From Streptomyces tubercidicus (GTDB lineage: Bacteria; Actinomycetota; Actinomycetes; Streptomycetales; Streptomycetaceae): a DNA stretch of 64,000 nucleotides. The notes beneath the pieces are model-generated. The model did no database searches. It was not told the origin of the DNA and saw only the letters and a program-made list of their open reading frames with translations. The DNA is taken from the NCBI RefSeq assembly GCF_027497495.1, contig NZ_CP114205.1:1860001-1924000 (forward strand), given 5' to 3'. The stretch's first letter is position 1. Each line of letters opens with the position of its first letter. Made by a program: the position numbers and the translations under genes. This document shows, in pieces, positions 49,849 to 59,878 of this stretch.

Positions 49849-50734
49849 CACCGGCGATCTGGTGGAGGCGATGCGCGCGCGGACACCCACGGTGTTCGCA
49901 CCGCAGGACCCCCCGACGGATCTGCTGCCCCTGGAGGAACTCGACGACCTGCTCGACGGCGGTCTGCTGCGGGTCCCCTACGTCGATGTGGTGACCGAGG
50001 GCCGCGACCTGCCCGCGTCCCTCTACTGCACGCCGCGACGCCCCACCTACCACCAGCCCCAGTACGGGTACGTGGACGGGCACATCGTCCGGGACCTGGT
50101 CGCCGCTGCAGGGGCCACGCTCCTGCTGCGGTACGTCGACCACTGGCATCCGCGAACCGCCGCGCTGTGCACGGCACTTGAGAGCAGCGTCGGCCGACAG
50201 GTGGAGGCCTTCTACTTCGTCACGCCACCGGGCACCGTCGGCCGGCCGGTCCACCGGGACGACGCCGATGTCGTCGTCGTGCAGATCGCCGGGGCCAAGC
50301 AGTGGTGGGTCCATGAACCCCCGGCGTCCGGGAACTGGGAGCCGGGCCCCACCGAGGCCCCGGGCGCGGTCGCGCTCGCCCCGCTCATCCGGCCGGGCCA
50401 GGTCCTGCTGGTGCCGCGCGGATCCGCCCACCGCGCGGAAGCCACCGGCGAAGGCCCGTCCGTGCATCTGTCGTTCACCATCCGCGACGCGGGGGCGACG
50501 CAGCTCCTCGACGCCCTGCGCAGCTGTCTGTCGGCCGGGGCCGAACCGGAGATCCGTCCCGTCGACGAGAACCGGCGCCTCGCCAGCGCGGCGGAACTGC
50601 TCGACCACGCCCGCACGGCACTGGACAAGCTGACGCCGCAAGCTCTGCTCGACGAGGCGAGGCGCACCATGCGCCCAGAGCGCCCGCCCCGGGGAACCCC
50701 GCTCGCAGAGATGCGGGACCCGGCCGGGGGGTGA
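49820..50734 (+). CDS. JmjC/cupin-type oxygenase
   Basis: 304 residues, overlapping the TfuA-like gene by 29 bases. Iron ligands are in GRPVHRDDADVVVVQIAGAK (His145, Asp147) and LLVPRGSAHRAEAT (His204). It belongs to the same broad family as the 21073-22245 protein but is shorter and lacks the C-terminal winged-helix-like part. Coupling to TfuA suggests peptide hydroxylation. A 40-codon frame right after it (MYRCRPCGTDHVGRP at 50738) is too Arg-rich to call. Confidence 0.82.
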   Translation: MDVLRRFSDDTGDLVEAMRARTPTVFAPQDPPTDLLPLEELDDLLDGGLLRVPYVDVVTEGRDLPASLYCTPRRPTYHQPQYGYVDGHIVRDLVAAAGATLLLRYVDHWHPRTAALCTALESSVGRQVEAFYFVTPPGTVGRPVHRDDADVVVVQIAGAKQWWVHEPPASGNWEPGPTEAPGAVALAPLIRPGQVLLVPRGSAHRAEATGEGPSVHLSFTIRDAGATQLLDALRSCLSAGAEPEIRPVDENRRLASAAELLDHARTALDKLTPQALLDEARRTMRPERPPRGTPLAEMRDPAGG

Positions 50735-50905
50735 CCATGTACCGCTGCCGGCCATGCGGGACCGACCATGTGGGCCGCCCGGCGGACCGGCGGCCCCGGC
50801 AGCCCGGTCGGCCGCGACGAGGTGGCCGGCATCGCCACCACCGTCGACCTCATGACTGACGCTCACGGCCAACGGCCGTGCACCGAGCGGCAGTTCACCG
50901 CAGGC

Positions 50906-51145
50906 CTAGTCGGCTTGCAGGACGAAGAACAGGAAGCACAGGAAGCGCGGCTTGGCCGCGATAGCTTCGGGGAACAGCTCGCAGGCAGCTGGATCAGGCT
51001 CTGGCTCGCTGATGACCGTTATCCGGAAGCCTGCCGCGGTGAAGGCCGCGATCATCGCGTGCAGCGGCCTGTGCCAGAAACTCATCAGGGCGGTCTGGCC
51101 GCCCATGGTCCACTCTTCGGTCCAGTTGGTGGTGCTGAAATAGTT
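50906..51145 (-). pseudogene. SAM-dependent methyltransferase C-terminal remnant
   Basis: YNYFSTTNWTEEWTMGGQTA, LMSFWHRPLHAMIAAFTAAG and FRITVISEPEPDPAACELFP match the C-terminal third of small class I methyltransferases of the TEEW...SFWHRPLH type. The SAM-binding N-terminus is absent. Confidence 0.6.
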
Positions 51146-51189
51146 GTACTCGGCCTCGCGGCCGGCCTGGCGGTGCCACCGCGCAGAGG

Positions 51190-51412
51190 CCGCATCACCC
51201 GCGACAACACCGACGGACAGTTCACCTTCAGCTGGGAGGAGATCCGCGACAACCTCCTCGCCCGCATGACGAGGCACGACGCGAGGGCTGGCTCGGCGAG
51301 GTCGAAGGACTCCAGGTGAGCCTCGCCGGCGCCAACGACAAGCTCGACCGGATCGACCGCCCGTCACGCCGTGCTGTCGACCTCGGAATCCCGTCCCCGC
51401 GGACCCCCTGAA
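51190..51412 (+). pseudogene. Fragmented coding remnant, possibly recombinase-associated
   Basis: Two adjacent frames read DNTDGQFTFSWEEIRDNLLA and GWLGEVEGLQVSLAGANDKL then DRPSRRAVDLGIPSPRTP-stop. Protein-like, but split by a frameshift and without a start. The end resembles tails of some integrase- or transposase-linked proteins; the assignment is weak. Confidence 0.3.
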
Positions 51413-51617
51413 CAGACCAAGATCACGAGTTCAGAGAATACGCCACCGCATCTTCCTGCCCTCACGGACACCTGGCGTCACCACCGACTAAGTGCCAGAC
51501 CCGATCATGTGGCGGCGGCCATGAGGGGAGCCGCCGACGAGACCGGAATATGATGGATATTGAATCTGGCTGGACGGAATGAGGGCCAGTGATTGCGGTC
51601 CTGTTAGGGAGCGAGCC

Positions 51618-53816
51618 ATGGGTGAGCCGTGGCCACGCACAGGCGGGCGTGAAAAGGTCGACCGCTTGTTGCGCGGCGCCCTCCAGCAGGCAATGAAAGC
51701 TCTTGCGGCAGTCGCAGGCACTGTCTATCTCCTCAGCGACGACGGCGAGTTCCTGGACACGGTCATGCTCGGCGGGACGCCACCAGAAATTTTCATCATG
51801 CCGGAGCGGCCGCCCCTGAACAGCGGCAACACTTCATCGACAGCCTTGCGCACCGGGCGGGTCGCCGTGGTTGGAGAGCCCGCGATGTGCACCAGCGATG
51901 CGGTACTCGACACCGCGCGGGAACTCCCCACGCCGTACTCGACGGTTTCGGCTCCGCTCATCCGCGGATCCACCCGATACGGCGCGCTGACCATCATACG
52001 GATCCCCGACCGCGAAGGACCTCTGGGCACAAGGGGGTGCCTCTCCCTGAAGGAGATCGCAGACCGACTGGCGCGCGATCTGGCAGCACTGGCCGACAGC
52101 GGGCACTCTGTGGCCTCCCGGCCACGACCTGCGCTCTTCCCACTGCTGAGACCGCCGCCCCCGGACGCCGAGTGGGGGCTTCCCGGCGTGATCGGTTCCG
52201 CAGCCATCAACATGATGTGGGTGATTCACAGGCTCTACCCCTGGCTCTCGGCCGCCTTGACATCTGAGGAGGTGGCGTCCGCGACCCGCCTGCGGATCAT
52301 GGCCCCCCTGGGCGCCCAGGCCATGGCGCTCACCGCGGTCGGCGACGGCCGGCTGTGGGTAATGGGCCACAACGGCATGTCGCCCAGGGCGATCAGTCAA
52401 CTCCACGGGGTCAGCGCCGAGGCCGGAAATCCCGGCGCCGACGCACTGGCCCACGGGGCGATATTTCTTTCCAGCCTCAACCCGCTCCACGCGAACTACC
52501 GGCCACCCAGTCCCTTCGAGAACCTGCCGACGTGGGCCATCCTCCCCTTGCGAGCCGGTGGTCACCGCGTCGGCGTCCTGAGTCTCGGCTTCAGCAAGGA
52601 ACGCGGCTTCGAGCCGGAGGAGCAGGCTCTGATGGCCATGATCACCAACCTGCTCGGTTCCGCGCTGGAGCGCGTCCGCCTCAGCGAGAGCGAGCACACC
52701 CTGGCTGTCAGCCTCCAACGTAAGCTGCTTCCGGTCCTGCCCGACGTCTCCGAACTGGTGACCACCGCCCGGTACCTACCCGCCCCCGGCGGCGGCGCGG
52801 GCGCCGGCGGCGACTGGTACGACGTGATCCCCGTCCCAGACGGCCGCGTCGGTCTCGTCATCGGAGACGTCGAGGGCCACGCCCTGGAAGCCGCCGGCGT
52901 CATGGGCCAACTGCGCAGCGCGGTCCGCGCCTACACCACCGAGGGACATGACCCGGCAGCGATACTCACCAGAGCAGCCGCCTTCCTCACTGAAACCGAA
53001 CTGACCGAACTACTGGCAACCTGCTGCGTCATCCGCTTCGATCCGGCTGACGGGACCGTAGAAGCGGCGTTGGCAGGCCACCCCGCACCCCTCATACGGC
53101 TCCCCGACGGCCGCATCACCCCCCTGGCCGCCTCTCCCGGCGTTCCGCTGGGCGTGCCGCCTCCCGAGCCCTACCAGAACTTCGAGACCATCATCGGCCC
53201 CGGAACCGTCGTGGCCCTCTACACCGACGGCCTGTGCCACACACGCACAGCAGATGTGATCACCGATGCCCAGGATCTGTTCCTGCGCAGCATCCGCGAC
53301 GCCGACCACGACCTGGAGGGTCTGGCCGACCGAATCATTGCCGGCGCCCCCGGCCCGCCGGACCGCCGTGACGACGTGGCGCTGCTTCTGTGTGAGGTCG
53401 AGGCCCTGCGCGGCGATCCCCTGCGAGGAACCGCCAGCATGAGCATTGCCCGGCACGACCTCCGCGGCCCCGAAGCCACCCGGTCCTTCATCCGGCGCAC
53501 CGTGGGGAAGTGGGGGCTGGAGACGGCTGCCAACGAGCTGGAACTCATCGGCACCGAGATCGTCACCAACGCTCTGATCCACGCAGACACCGACGTCGAA
53601 CTGCGGCTGCGCCGATACCCGGACCGGATCCGGATCGAGGCCCGCGACGCTTCCGTGCGACTTCCGGTTCCGTCCCCCATCGCGGCCGAGGAGGAGGCCC
53701 AGGAAGCCGAGCACGGCCGCGGTCTCATCATCGTGGCCGCAATCGCCAAGGACTACGGCACCTCGCCGACCGGCCGCGGCAAGACCTTCTGGGCAGAGGT
53801 GGCCCTGGCCACCTGA
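51618..53816 (+). CDS. GAF/SpoIIE phosphatase with C-terminal RsbW-like kinase domain
   Basis: 732 residues from ATG 51618 (GGGAG upstream). Two GAF-type sensor regions (about residues 20-180 and 200-340) precede a PP2C/SpoIIE phosphatase (LPAPGGGAGAGGDWYDVIPV, LVIGDVEGHALEAAGVMGQL, TVVALYTDGLCHTRT, DDVALLLCEV). The C-terminal HATPase fold has ELELIGTEIVTNALIHADTD and GRGLIIVAAIAKDYG. Such proteins dephosphorylate anti-anti-sigma factors and can also phosphorylate them, thereby switching a stress sigma pathway. No anti-sigma partner is adjacent. Confidence 0.92.
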   Translation: MGEPWPRTGGREKVDRLLRGALQQAMKALAAVAGTVYLLSDDGEFLDTVMLGGTPPEIFIMPERPPLNSGNTSSTALRTGRVAVVGEPAMCTSDAVLDTARELPTPYSTVSAPLIRGSTRYGALTIIRIPDREGPLGTRGCLSLKEIADRLARDLAALADSGHSVASRPRPALFPLLRPPPPDAEWGLPGVIGSAAINMMWVIHRLYPWLSAALTSEEVASATRLRIMAPLGAQAMALTAVGDGRLWVMGHNGMSPRAISQLHGVSAEAGNPGADALAHGAIFLSSLNPLHANYRPPSPFENLPTWAILPLRAGGHRVGVLSLGFSKERGFEPEEQALMAMITNLLGSALERVRLSESEHTLAVSLQRKLLPVLPDVSELVTTARYLPAPGGGAGAGGDWYDVIPVPDGRVGLVIGDVEGHALEAAGVMGQLRSAVRAYTTEGHDPAAILTRAAAFLTETELTELLATCCVIRFDPADGTVEAALAGHPAPLIRLPDGRITPLAASPGVPLGVPPPEPYQNFETIIGPGTVVALYTDGLCHTRTADVITDAQDLFLRSIRDADHDLEGLADRIIAGAPGPPDRRDDVALLLCEVEALRGDPLRGTASMSIARHDLRGPEATRSFIRRTVGKWGLETAANELELIGTEIVTNALIHADTDVELRLRRYPDRIRIEARDASVRLPVPSPIAAEEEAQEAEHGRGLIIVAAIAKDYGTSPTGRGKTFWAEVALAT

Positions 53817-54015
53817 TATGGCCTGTCCAATTGACGGCTCTGTCCCGTAATCGCAATGGCTTCCACGGGCGGGTGGTCGCGGACGTGCCGGTGGACGGAC
53901 GGCGGGTCGTCCTGTCCCAGCCCAGTTCACCAGCTGAGTCCAACTGTTCCGACCCGGGCAGAAGTTCCAGCACTGCCGCCCACGCCTCCGCAGTCAGCCA
54001 CGGTTCGCGGTTCGG

Positions 54016-54130
54016 GTGAGCCGCGGATCTGAACCGCACGTCGATGGCGGCGCCGGCAACGACACCATCACCACCGACAGCGTCGACAAAGACAGCGAGG
54101 TTTTCGGCAACGGCGGCGCTGCGCCCCCGC
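54016..54130 (+). pseudogene. Hemolysin-type (RTX-like) calcium-binding repeat remnant
   Basis: DGGAGNDTITTDSVDKDSEV followed by FGNGGA matches the GGxGNDxI repeat of RTX-like beta-roll proteins. Only about 35 codons remain. The rest of 53817-54145 shows no identifiable gene. Confidence 0.45.
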
Positions 54131-54145
54131 GTTCCGACGTGTTGC

Positions 54146-55213
54146 TCAGGCCGCGCCGGCCTGCCCCCCGACCAGGTCGAGGGCGATGTCCGTGATCATG
54201 TCCTCCTGGCCGCCGACCAGTTTGCGGAGGCCGACCTCGACCAGGATGGTGCGGGTGTCCAGGCCGTGCCGGGCGGCGGCGGTTTCGGCGTGGCGGAGGA
54301 AGCTGGAGTAGACGCCGGCGTAGCCGAGGGTGAGGGTTTCGCGGTCGACGCGGACCTCGCGGTCCTGGAGGGGGCGGACGAGGTCGTCGGCGGCGTCCAT
54401 GAGCGGGAACAGGTCGCAGCCGTGCTGCCAGCCCATGAGGTCGGCGACGGCGATGAACGCCTCCAGGGGGCAGTTGCCGGCTCCCGCGCCCTGGCCGGCG
54501 AGCGAGGCGTCGACCCGTAGGGCGCCGTTCTCCACGGCGGTGACGGTGTTGGCCACGCCCAGGGCGAGGTTGTGGTGGGCGTGGATGCCCAGCTCGGTGG
54601 CCGGGTCGAGGACGTCGCGGTACGCGCGGAAGCGGTCGCGGACGCCGTCCATCGTGAGGCGGCCGCCGGAGTCGGTGACGTAGACGCAGTGTGCGCCGAA
54701 GCGCTCCATCAGCTTGGCCTGGCGGGCGAGTTCGGCGGGCTCGGCCATGTGGGACATCATCAGGAACCCGGCGACGTCCATGCTCAGTTCGCGGGCGGCG
54801 GCGATGTGCTGGGCGGCGATGTCGGCCTCGGTGCAGTGGGTGGCGATGCGCACCGAGCGGATCCCGAGGGCGTGGGCCTGCTTGAGGTCGTGCAGCGTGC
54901 CGATGCCGGGGAGCAGGAGTGTGGTGGGCACGGCCTGGTCGGCGGCGTCCGTGACCGCCTCGATCCACTCCCAGTCGGTGTGGGCGCCGATGCCGTAGTT
55001 GATGCTGGAGCCGGCCAGTCCGTCGCCGTGCGCGATCTCGATGGCGGCGACCCCGGCGGAGTCCAGGGCGGCGGCGATGGCACGGGCCTGCTCGACGGTG
55101 TAGCGGTGCCGCACGGCGTGCATGCCGTCCCGCAGGGTGACGTCCTGGATATACAGCGCGGGCGGGGCGGTTTCCTGGCCCGGCCGGGTGGCGGCGGTGT
55201 TGTCGGTGGTCAT
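54146..55213 (-). CDS. mhpE: 4-hydroxy-2-oxovalerate aldolase
   Basis: 355 residues; splits 4-hydroxy-2-oxovalerate into pyruvate and acetaldehyde. The DRE-TIM barrel shows [20 protein letters not shown] (RDG, metal and substrate binding), [28 protein letters not shown] and [17 protein letters not shown] (HxH metal ligands), then [17 protein letters not shown]. It overlaps the dehydrogenase gene by four bases; the pair channels acetaldehyde directly in the complex. Last gene of the operon 56999-54146. Confidence 0.95.
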   Translation of the reverse strand: MTTDNTAATRPGQETAPPALYIQDVTLRDGMHAVRHRYTVEQARAIAAALDSAGVAAIEIAHGDGLAGSSINYGIGAHTDWEWIEAVTDAADQAVPTTLLLPGIGTLHDLKQAHALGIRSVRIATHCTEADIAAQHIAAARELSMDVAGFLMMSHMAEPAELARQAKLMERFGAHCVYVTDSGGRLTMDGVRDRFRAYRDVLDPATELGIHAHHNLALGVANTVTAVENGALRVDASLAGQGAGAGNCPLEAFIAVADLMGWQHGCDLFPLMDAADDLVRPLQDREVRVDRETLTLGYAGVYSSFLRHAETAAARHGLDTRTILVEVGLRKLVGGQEDMITDIALDLVGGQAGAA

Positions 55214-56172
55214 CGTGTTGCCCCCTCGGTGGAGCGGTGTGCGGCCAGGTGCTCGGCGGTGCGCAGCGCGGCCGAGGTCATGATGTCGAGGTTCCCGGCG
55301 TACGCGGGCAGGTAGTGCGCGGCGCCCTCGACCTCCAGGAAGACGGAGACGCGCAGGGCGTCACCCGCGGCGGCTGAGGGCAGCAGCCCGCGCAGCGGGT
55401 CATCCGTGCTCACCCGCTCGTACTGCACCTTCTGCTTGAGCCGGTAGCCGGGGACGTACGCCTGGACCCGGCCGACCATCTCCTCCACGGAGGCGGTGAT
55501 CGCCTCGGTGGCGCAGTCGTCCACCAGGCAGTGCACGGTGTCCCGCATGATCAGCGGGGGCTCGGCCGGGTTCAGGACGATGATCGCCTTGCCCCGTGCG
55601 GCCCCGCCGACCTGCTCGATGGCGGATGCGGTGGTCTCGGTGAACTCGTCGATGTTCGCGCGGGTGCCGGGCCCGGCCGAGCGTGCGGAGATGGAGGCGA
55701 CGATCTCGCCGTAGTGGACCGGGGTCACCGCCGCTATCGCGGCGACCATCGGGATGGTGGCCTGGCCGCCGCAGGTGACCATGTTGACGTTGGGCGCGTC
55801 GAGGTGCGCGTCGCCGTTGACCGGCGGGACCACGTACGGGCCGAGGGCCGCCGGGGTGAGGTCGATGAGCGTACGGCCCAGGGGGCGCAGCACGTCCTCG
55901 TGGTGGCGGTGGGCGCCGGCCGAGGTGGCATCGAAGACGATCTCCACGTCGGCGAACTCGTCCATGGCCACCAGGCCCTCGACGCCCTCGTGCGTGGTGG
56001 CGACCTTCAGGCGGCGGGCGCGGGCCAGACCGTCGGAAGCCGGGTCGATGCCTGCCATGGCGGCGATCTCCAGGGTGTCCGACAGCCGCAGCACCTTGAT
56101 CATCAGGTCGGTGCCGATGTTCCCCGAGCCGATGACGGCGACCTTGGTACGGGAGGGGTGCTCCCTGCTCAT
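55210..56172 (-). CDS. mhpF: Acetaldehyde dehydrogenase (acetylating)
   Basis: 320 residues; oxidises acetaldehyde to acetyl-CoA with NAD. Rossmann motif [20 protein letters not shown], catalytic Cys in [14 protein letters not shown], and [26 protein letters not shown] and the Cys are intact. It is the partner of the aldolase and overlaps both neighbours, so the three genes are translated together. Confidence 0.95.
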   Translation of the reverse strand: MSREHPSRTKVAVIGSGNIGTDLMIKVLRLSDTLEIAAMAGIDPASDGLARARRLKVATTHEGVEGLVAMDEFADVEIVFDATSAGAHRHHEDVLRPLGRTLIDLTPAALGPYVVPPVNGDAHLDAPNVNMVTCGGQATIPMVAAIAAVTPVHYGEIVASISARSAGPGTRANIDEFTETTASAIEQVGGAARGKAIIVLNPAEPPLIMRDTVHCLVDDCATEAITASVEEMVGRVQAYVPGYRLKQKVQYERVSTDDPLRGLLPSAAAGDALRVSVFLEVEGAAHYLPAYAGNLDIMTSAALRTAEHLAAHRSTEGATR

Positions 56173-56999
56173 CGGTTGTTCCCTTCTGTCGCGAACCCGA
56201 CCCGCACCGACCCGAGTTCCGGGATGCGGGCTTCGAACACATCTCCCGGCGCCGCGGGAACCATCGGCCCCAGCGCGCCGGTCAGCACGACATCGCCCGC
56301 CCGGAGCGGATCGCCCCTCGTGGCGAGCTCCGAGGCCAGCCAGGTGGCCGCGTTGAGCGGGCTGCCGAGGCAGTCGGCGCCGGTACCCCCGGAGACCGGC
56401 TCACCGTTGCAGGTCATGGTCATCGTCAGCGCGCGCACGTCGAGCCGGGTGAGCGGGACGGGGGTGCCGCCGAGGACGTACAGGCCGCTGGAGGCGTTGT
56501 CGGCGACGGTGTCCACGAGGGAGATCTCCCAGAACGCCACCCGGCTGTCCACGATCTCCAGGGCGGGCAGCGCGAACTCGGTGGCCCGCAGCACCTCGGC
56601 GACGGTGCAGACCTCGTACGGCAGGTCCGCCCCGAGGACCAGCGCGACCTCGGCCTCCACCTTCGGCTGGAGCAGCCGGCCGGCGGGCACCTGGCCGCCC
56701 TCGGGGACCGCCATGTCCGCGAACAGGGCGCCGAAGTCGGGCTGGTCCACGCCGAGTTGCCGCTGCACGGCCGGGGAGGTCAGGCCGATCTTGCGGCCGG
56801 TGATCCGGCGCCCCCCGTCCACCGCCCGCCGCACGTTGAGCTGCTGGACGGCGTAGGCGGACTCGATGTCGCCTTCGTCGAACAGCGCGCGCACCGGCGC
56901 ACAGGGGGTCAGGGTGCGGGCGGCCTCGGCCAGCGACTCGGCGGCCTGGACCACGGCCGGGACGGGGTCGCCTCGCCGGGCGGGATCGGGCAGGGACAT
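56169..56999 (-). CDS. mhpD: 2-oxopent-4-enoate hydratase
   Basis: 276 residues from ATG 56997-56999, preceded by GGAGG. It hydrates 2-oxopent-4-enoate to 4-hydroxy-2-oxovalerate. FAH-like fold: [39 protein letters not shown] and [20 protein letters not shown]. The metal ligands E-x-E and D-x-R are present. First gene of the three-gene operon; 57000-57125 holds promoters for this operon and the divergent IclR gene. Confidence 0.93.
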   Translation of the reverse strand: MSLPDPARRGDPVPAVVQAAESLAEAARTLTPCAPVRALFDEGDIESAYAVQQLNVRRAVDGGRRITGRKIGLTSPAVQRQLGVDQPDFGALFADMAVPEGGQVPAGRLLQPKVEAEVALVLGADLPYEVCTVAEVLRATEFALPALEIVDSRVAFWEISLVDTVADNASSGLYVLGGTPVPLTRLDVRALTMTMTCNGEPVSGGTGADCLGSPLNAATWLASELATRGDPLRAGDVVLTGALGPMVPAAPGDVFEARIPELGSVRVGFATEGNNR

Positions 57000-57120
57000 G
57001 GTGCAACCTCCGGAGAGCGACAAGGGCTTCGGGGCCCCTCGATGGCCTCGGTGATGACCTTGGTGATCACGTTGGCGATGACGTCGGTATAGACAGAGCT
57101 GCCCCGGCGGGGCAAAGTTC

Positions 57121-57137
57121 GTTCCGTGACACGGAAC
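57121..57137. promoter_or_regulatory. Operator-like palindrome at the IclR start
   Basis: Perfect 17-base inverted repeat GTTCCGTG-A-CACGGAAC. It overlaps the first codon of the IclR gene and lies 122 bases before the hydratase start, the right place for autoregulation and pathway control by IclR. Confidence 0.7.
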
Positions 57138-57902
57138 AATGAGTCGGGCAACATGCTCGACAAAGCGGCCCATATCCTTGAGTGCTTCACTCCGGACGTG
57201 GAGTCGTACCGCCTGTCGGAACTCGCGCGGTGCACCGGGCTGCCCAAGCCGACCGTGCACCGGCTGACGGCGGACCTGGTCCGCCTCGGCTGGGTGGAAC
57301 GCTCGGGAACCCGCTACCGGCTGGGAGCCAAGCTCTTCGAACTCGGCTCCCGGGTGCCGCGCCGACGCGATCTGCGGGAGGTGGCGCTGCCCTTCCTCCA
57401 GGACCTGTTCGAGGCCACCCGTGAGACCGTCCACCTCGGCGTCCGCGAGGGCCTGGAGGTGGTCTACCTGGAACGCATCCACGGCCACGACGCACTACGG
57501 CTGCCCTCCCGCATCGGGGGGAGCCTGCCGCTGAGCTGCACCGCCGTGGGCAAGGCGCTGCTCGCCTTCTCGGGCGCCGAGCTGACCGAGGAGCTGCTGT
57601 CCCGGCCGCTGCCGAGCCTCACTCCGCGTTCCCTCACCGACCCGGCGCTGGTGCGCGCGGCGTTGGAGAAGACCCAGGTGGCCGGGCTCGCTTACGAGGA
57701 GGAAGAGGCCGTGGAAGGGGTGAGCTGCATCGCGGCCCCCGTCTTCGCGGGCGGCGTGACCGTGGCCGCGCTGTCGGTCGCGGTACCGCGGGAGCGCTTC
57801 AGCGCCGCCCGGCTCGCCCCCGCGGTGCGTACGGCCGCTATCGGGCTGTCCCGGGTGCTGCGCGAGGGCCGCCGGACCGAGGACGGGGCACGGTTCGGCT
57901 AG
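57126..57902 (+). CDS. IclR-family regulator
   Basis: 258 residues. Winged [23 protein letters not shown] with [18 protein letters not shown]. The effector domain reads [40 protein letters not shown] and [20 protein letters not shown]. IclR proteins of this type control aromatic catabolism. Divergent from mhpD, with an operator-like palindrome at its own start. The GTG 57126 lies inside that palindrome; ATG 57153 is a possible alternative start. Confidence 0.92.
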   Translation: MTRNNESGNMLDKAAHILECFTPDVESYRLSELARCTGLPKPTVHRLTADLVRLGWVERSGTRYRLGAKLFELGSRVPRRRDLREVALPFLQDLFEATRETVHLGVREGLEVVYLERIHGHDALRLPSRIGGSLPLSCTAVGKALLAFSGAELTEELLSRPLPSLTPRSLTDPALVRAALEKTQVAGLAYEEEEAVEGVSCIAAPVFAGGVTVAALSVAVPRERFSAARLAPAVRTAAIGLSRVLREGRRTEDGARFG

Positions 57903-57911
57903 TGTCGTGCC

Positions 57912-58898
57912 GTGGAGATCCCCCGCCTGCTCGACGGTCGGCTCAAGATGCGGCACCTGCTGCTCGTGGACGCGCTCTCCCGGCAGAGATCGGTGGTGAG
58001 TGCGGCCAAGGAGCTGCATGTGACCCAGCCCGCCGCCACCCGGAGTCTGCACGAGGTGGAGGACATCCTCGGCGTGCCGTTGTTCGAGCGCGGCCCCCGG
58101 GGAGTCAGCGCCACCGCCTTCGGCGAGGCGTTCACCCGGCACGCGCGCGCCGTCCTGGCCCAGCTCACCCAGGCGGGCCGCCATGTCGTGGAACTGGCCG
58201 AGGCCGACCGGGGAACCGTCGTGGTCGGCACGCACCTGGCCGGCTCGAACGTCCTGCTGCCGCGGGCCGTTGCGGCACTGAAGCGGGACCATCCCCTGCT
58301 CACCGTGGTGGTGCGGGAAGCCTCCCCGGAGGAGTTGCTGCGGGACCTGGAGGCCGGACGGGTCGACCTGATCGTCGGCCGGCTGACCGCGCCCTCCGGC
58401 GAGGGACTGATCCGGAGCCCGCTGTACGACGAGTACGTCGGCCTGGTCGTCCGCGCGGGCCATCCGCTGACCGAACGGCCCGGTGCCGACCTGGCGGACA
58501 CCCTCGACTTCCCGTGGATCCTGCCCGGACAGCAGACCACGCTCCGTCGCGAGGTGGACGAACTCTTCGCCCGGCAGGGGCTCGGCACGCCGCAGAACCG
58601 CGTGGAGGCCACCTCCTTCCTGACGGTACGTCAACTGCTGCTGGACACCGACGTGGTGGCCGTGCTGCCGGCCCTGCTCGTGCAGGACGACAGCAGGCTG
58701 GCCCGGCTTCCGGTGCCGCTGGAACCGGTCGGGCACCGGGTCGGCGTGACCCTGTCGGCGGACCGCACGCTCAGCCCGTCGGCGCAGGCACTGATCCGGA
58801 GCCTGGAGCAGGCAGCGGAGTCGATGGCGGACGGTCCCCGTACCCGTGCGGAGCGGGCCGGGGACCGGGAGCGCGGCGCGGATCACAGCCCCAGGTAG
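57912..58898 (+). CDS. LysR-family regulator
   Basis: 328 residues. HTH region MRHLLLVDALSRQRSVVSAA then ELHVTQPAATRSLHEVEDIL, and the LysR effector fold (VVGTHLAGSNVLLPRAVAAL, LEAGRVDLIVGRLTAPSGEG). Effector is unknown but may be a pathway acid. It follows IclR by nine bases and is probably cotranscribed. Its 3' end overlaps the decarboxylase gene by 16 bases in convergent arrangement. Confidence 0.92.
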   Translation: MEIPRLLDGRLKMRHLLLVDALSRQRSVVSAAKELHVTQPAATRSLHEVEDILGVPLFERGPRGVSATAFGEAFTRHARAVLAQLTQAGRHVVELAEADRGTVVVGTHLAGSNVLLPRAVAALKRDHPLLTVVVREASPEELLRDLEAGRVDLIVGRLTAPSGEGLIRSPLYDEYVGLVVRAGHPLTERPGADLADTLDFPWILPGQQTTLRREVDELFARQGLGTPQNRVEATSFLTVRQLLLDTDVVAVLPALLVQDDSRLARLPVPLEPVGHRVGVTLSADRTLSPSAQALIRSLEQAAESMADGPRTRAERAGDRERGADHSPR

Positions 58899-59875
58899 CG
58901 TTCGGCGTTACCGCGGGTGATCTTGTGCCGTGCCTCCTCGGTGAGGAAACCGCTCTTGCGCACCACCGCGCCCACCGGGCGCTCGCCCAGCGGATAGGGG
59001 TAGTCGCTGCCCACCATGACGTGGTCCTCGCCGACGGTGTCCACCAGGAGCCGCAGCGCCCGCTCGTCGAAGACGACCGAGTCCACGGAGAACCGGCCCA
59101 GGTAGTGGGAGGGCGGGTACTGCGAGGTACCGATGATGTCGTGGCGTCCGTGCCAGGCGTTCTCCATGCGGCCCGCCCAGAAGGCGAACGACCCGCCGCC
59201 GTGCGCGAAGCAGATCTTCAGCCGCTCGTCGATGCGGTCGAAGACGCCCCCCAGGACCATCGCCAGGATCGACAGGTGGGTCTCGGCCGGCATGGCCGTC
59301 AGCCACCGCGCCATCCACCGGTCCAGGCGGGGCGAGGTGTCCATGTCCCAGGGGTGGACGAACACCGGCACGTCCAGTGACGCGCAGTGCTGGAGGAAGG
59401 TCACCACCCCCTCGCTGTCCAGGTCCTGGTCGCCGACATGGTTACCGATCTCCACGCCCCGGTGACCGGCCGAGACGGCCCGCTCCAGCTCACGGCACGC
59501 GGCGTCCGGGTCCTGGAGCGGCACCTGGCAGAAGGGGATCAGCCGGTCCGGCGCGGGAGCGGTGATCTCCAGAGCCAGGTCATTGAAGATCCGGGCGATC
59601 TTCGCGGCCTCGGCGCCGCTGCGGCCGTAGGAGAAGAAGGCCGGGGTGGGCGAGACCACCTGGGCGCGCACTCCGTCCGCGTCCATGTCCCGCAGCCGCG
59701 TCTCCGCGTCCCAGCAGTCCGCCTGGATGCGGCGGAACTCCGACGACCCGGTCATGATCACGGCCTCGGACTCGGACTCGATCCGCAGCCAGGGAGCGTC
59801 GGGACCGCCCACGGCCGACAGGTCGGGCCAGCCCCGCGGCACATAGTGGGTGTGGACGTCGATCACGTCTGCCAC
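58883..59875 (-). CDS. nbaD: 2-amino-3-carboxymuconate-6-semialdehyde decarboxylase
   Basis: 330 residues, ACMSD-type metal-dependent amidohydrolase-fold decarboxylase. Metal ligands: VHTHYVP (HxH near residue 8), VFVHPWDMDTS, FAHGGGSFAFWAGR and MVGSDYPYPLG. NAWHGRHDI is typical of ACMSD. It converts 2-amino-3-carboxymuconate semialdehyde to 2-aminomuconate semialdehyde, the second step after ring cleavage. Next gene upstream is the ring-cleaving dioxygenase, three bases away. Confidence 0.92.
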   Translation of the reverse strand: MADVIDVHTHYVPRGWPDLSAVGGPDAPWLRIESESEAVIMTGSSEFRRIQADCWDAETRLRDMDADGVRAQVVSPTPAFFSYGRSGAEAAKIARIFNDLALEITAPAPDRLIPFCQVPLQDPDAACRELERAVSAGHRGVEIGNHVGDQDLDSEGVVTFLQHCASLDVPVFVHPWDMDTSPRLDRWMARWLTAMPAETHLSILAMVLGGVFDRIDERLKICFAHGGGSFAFWAGRMENAWHGRHDIIGTSQYPPSHYLGRFSVDSVVFDERALRLLVDTVGEDHVMVGSDYPYPLGERPVGAVVRKSGFLTEEARHKITRGNAERYLGL

Positions 59876-59878
59876 CGG

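Noticed and set aside
50738..50860. 40-codon frame (MYRCRPCGTDHVGRP...) just after the JmjC-like gene, as a RiPP precursor
   Set aside because: Start is coupled and a CxxC is present, but the rest is Arg/His/Pro low-complexity as expected for random high-GC sequence.
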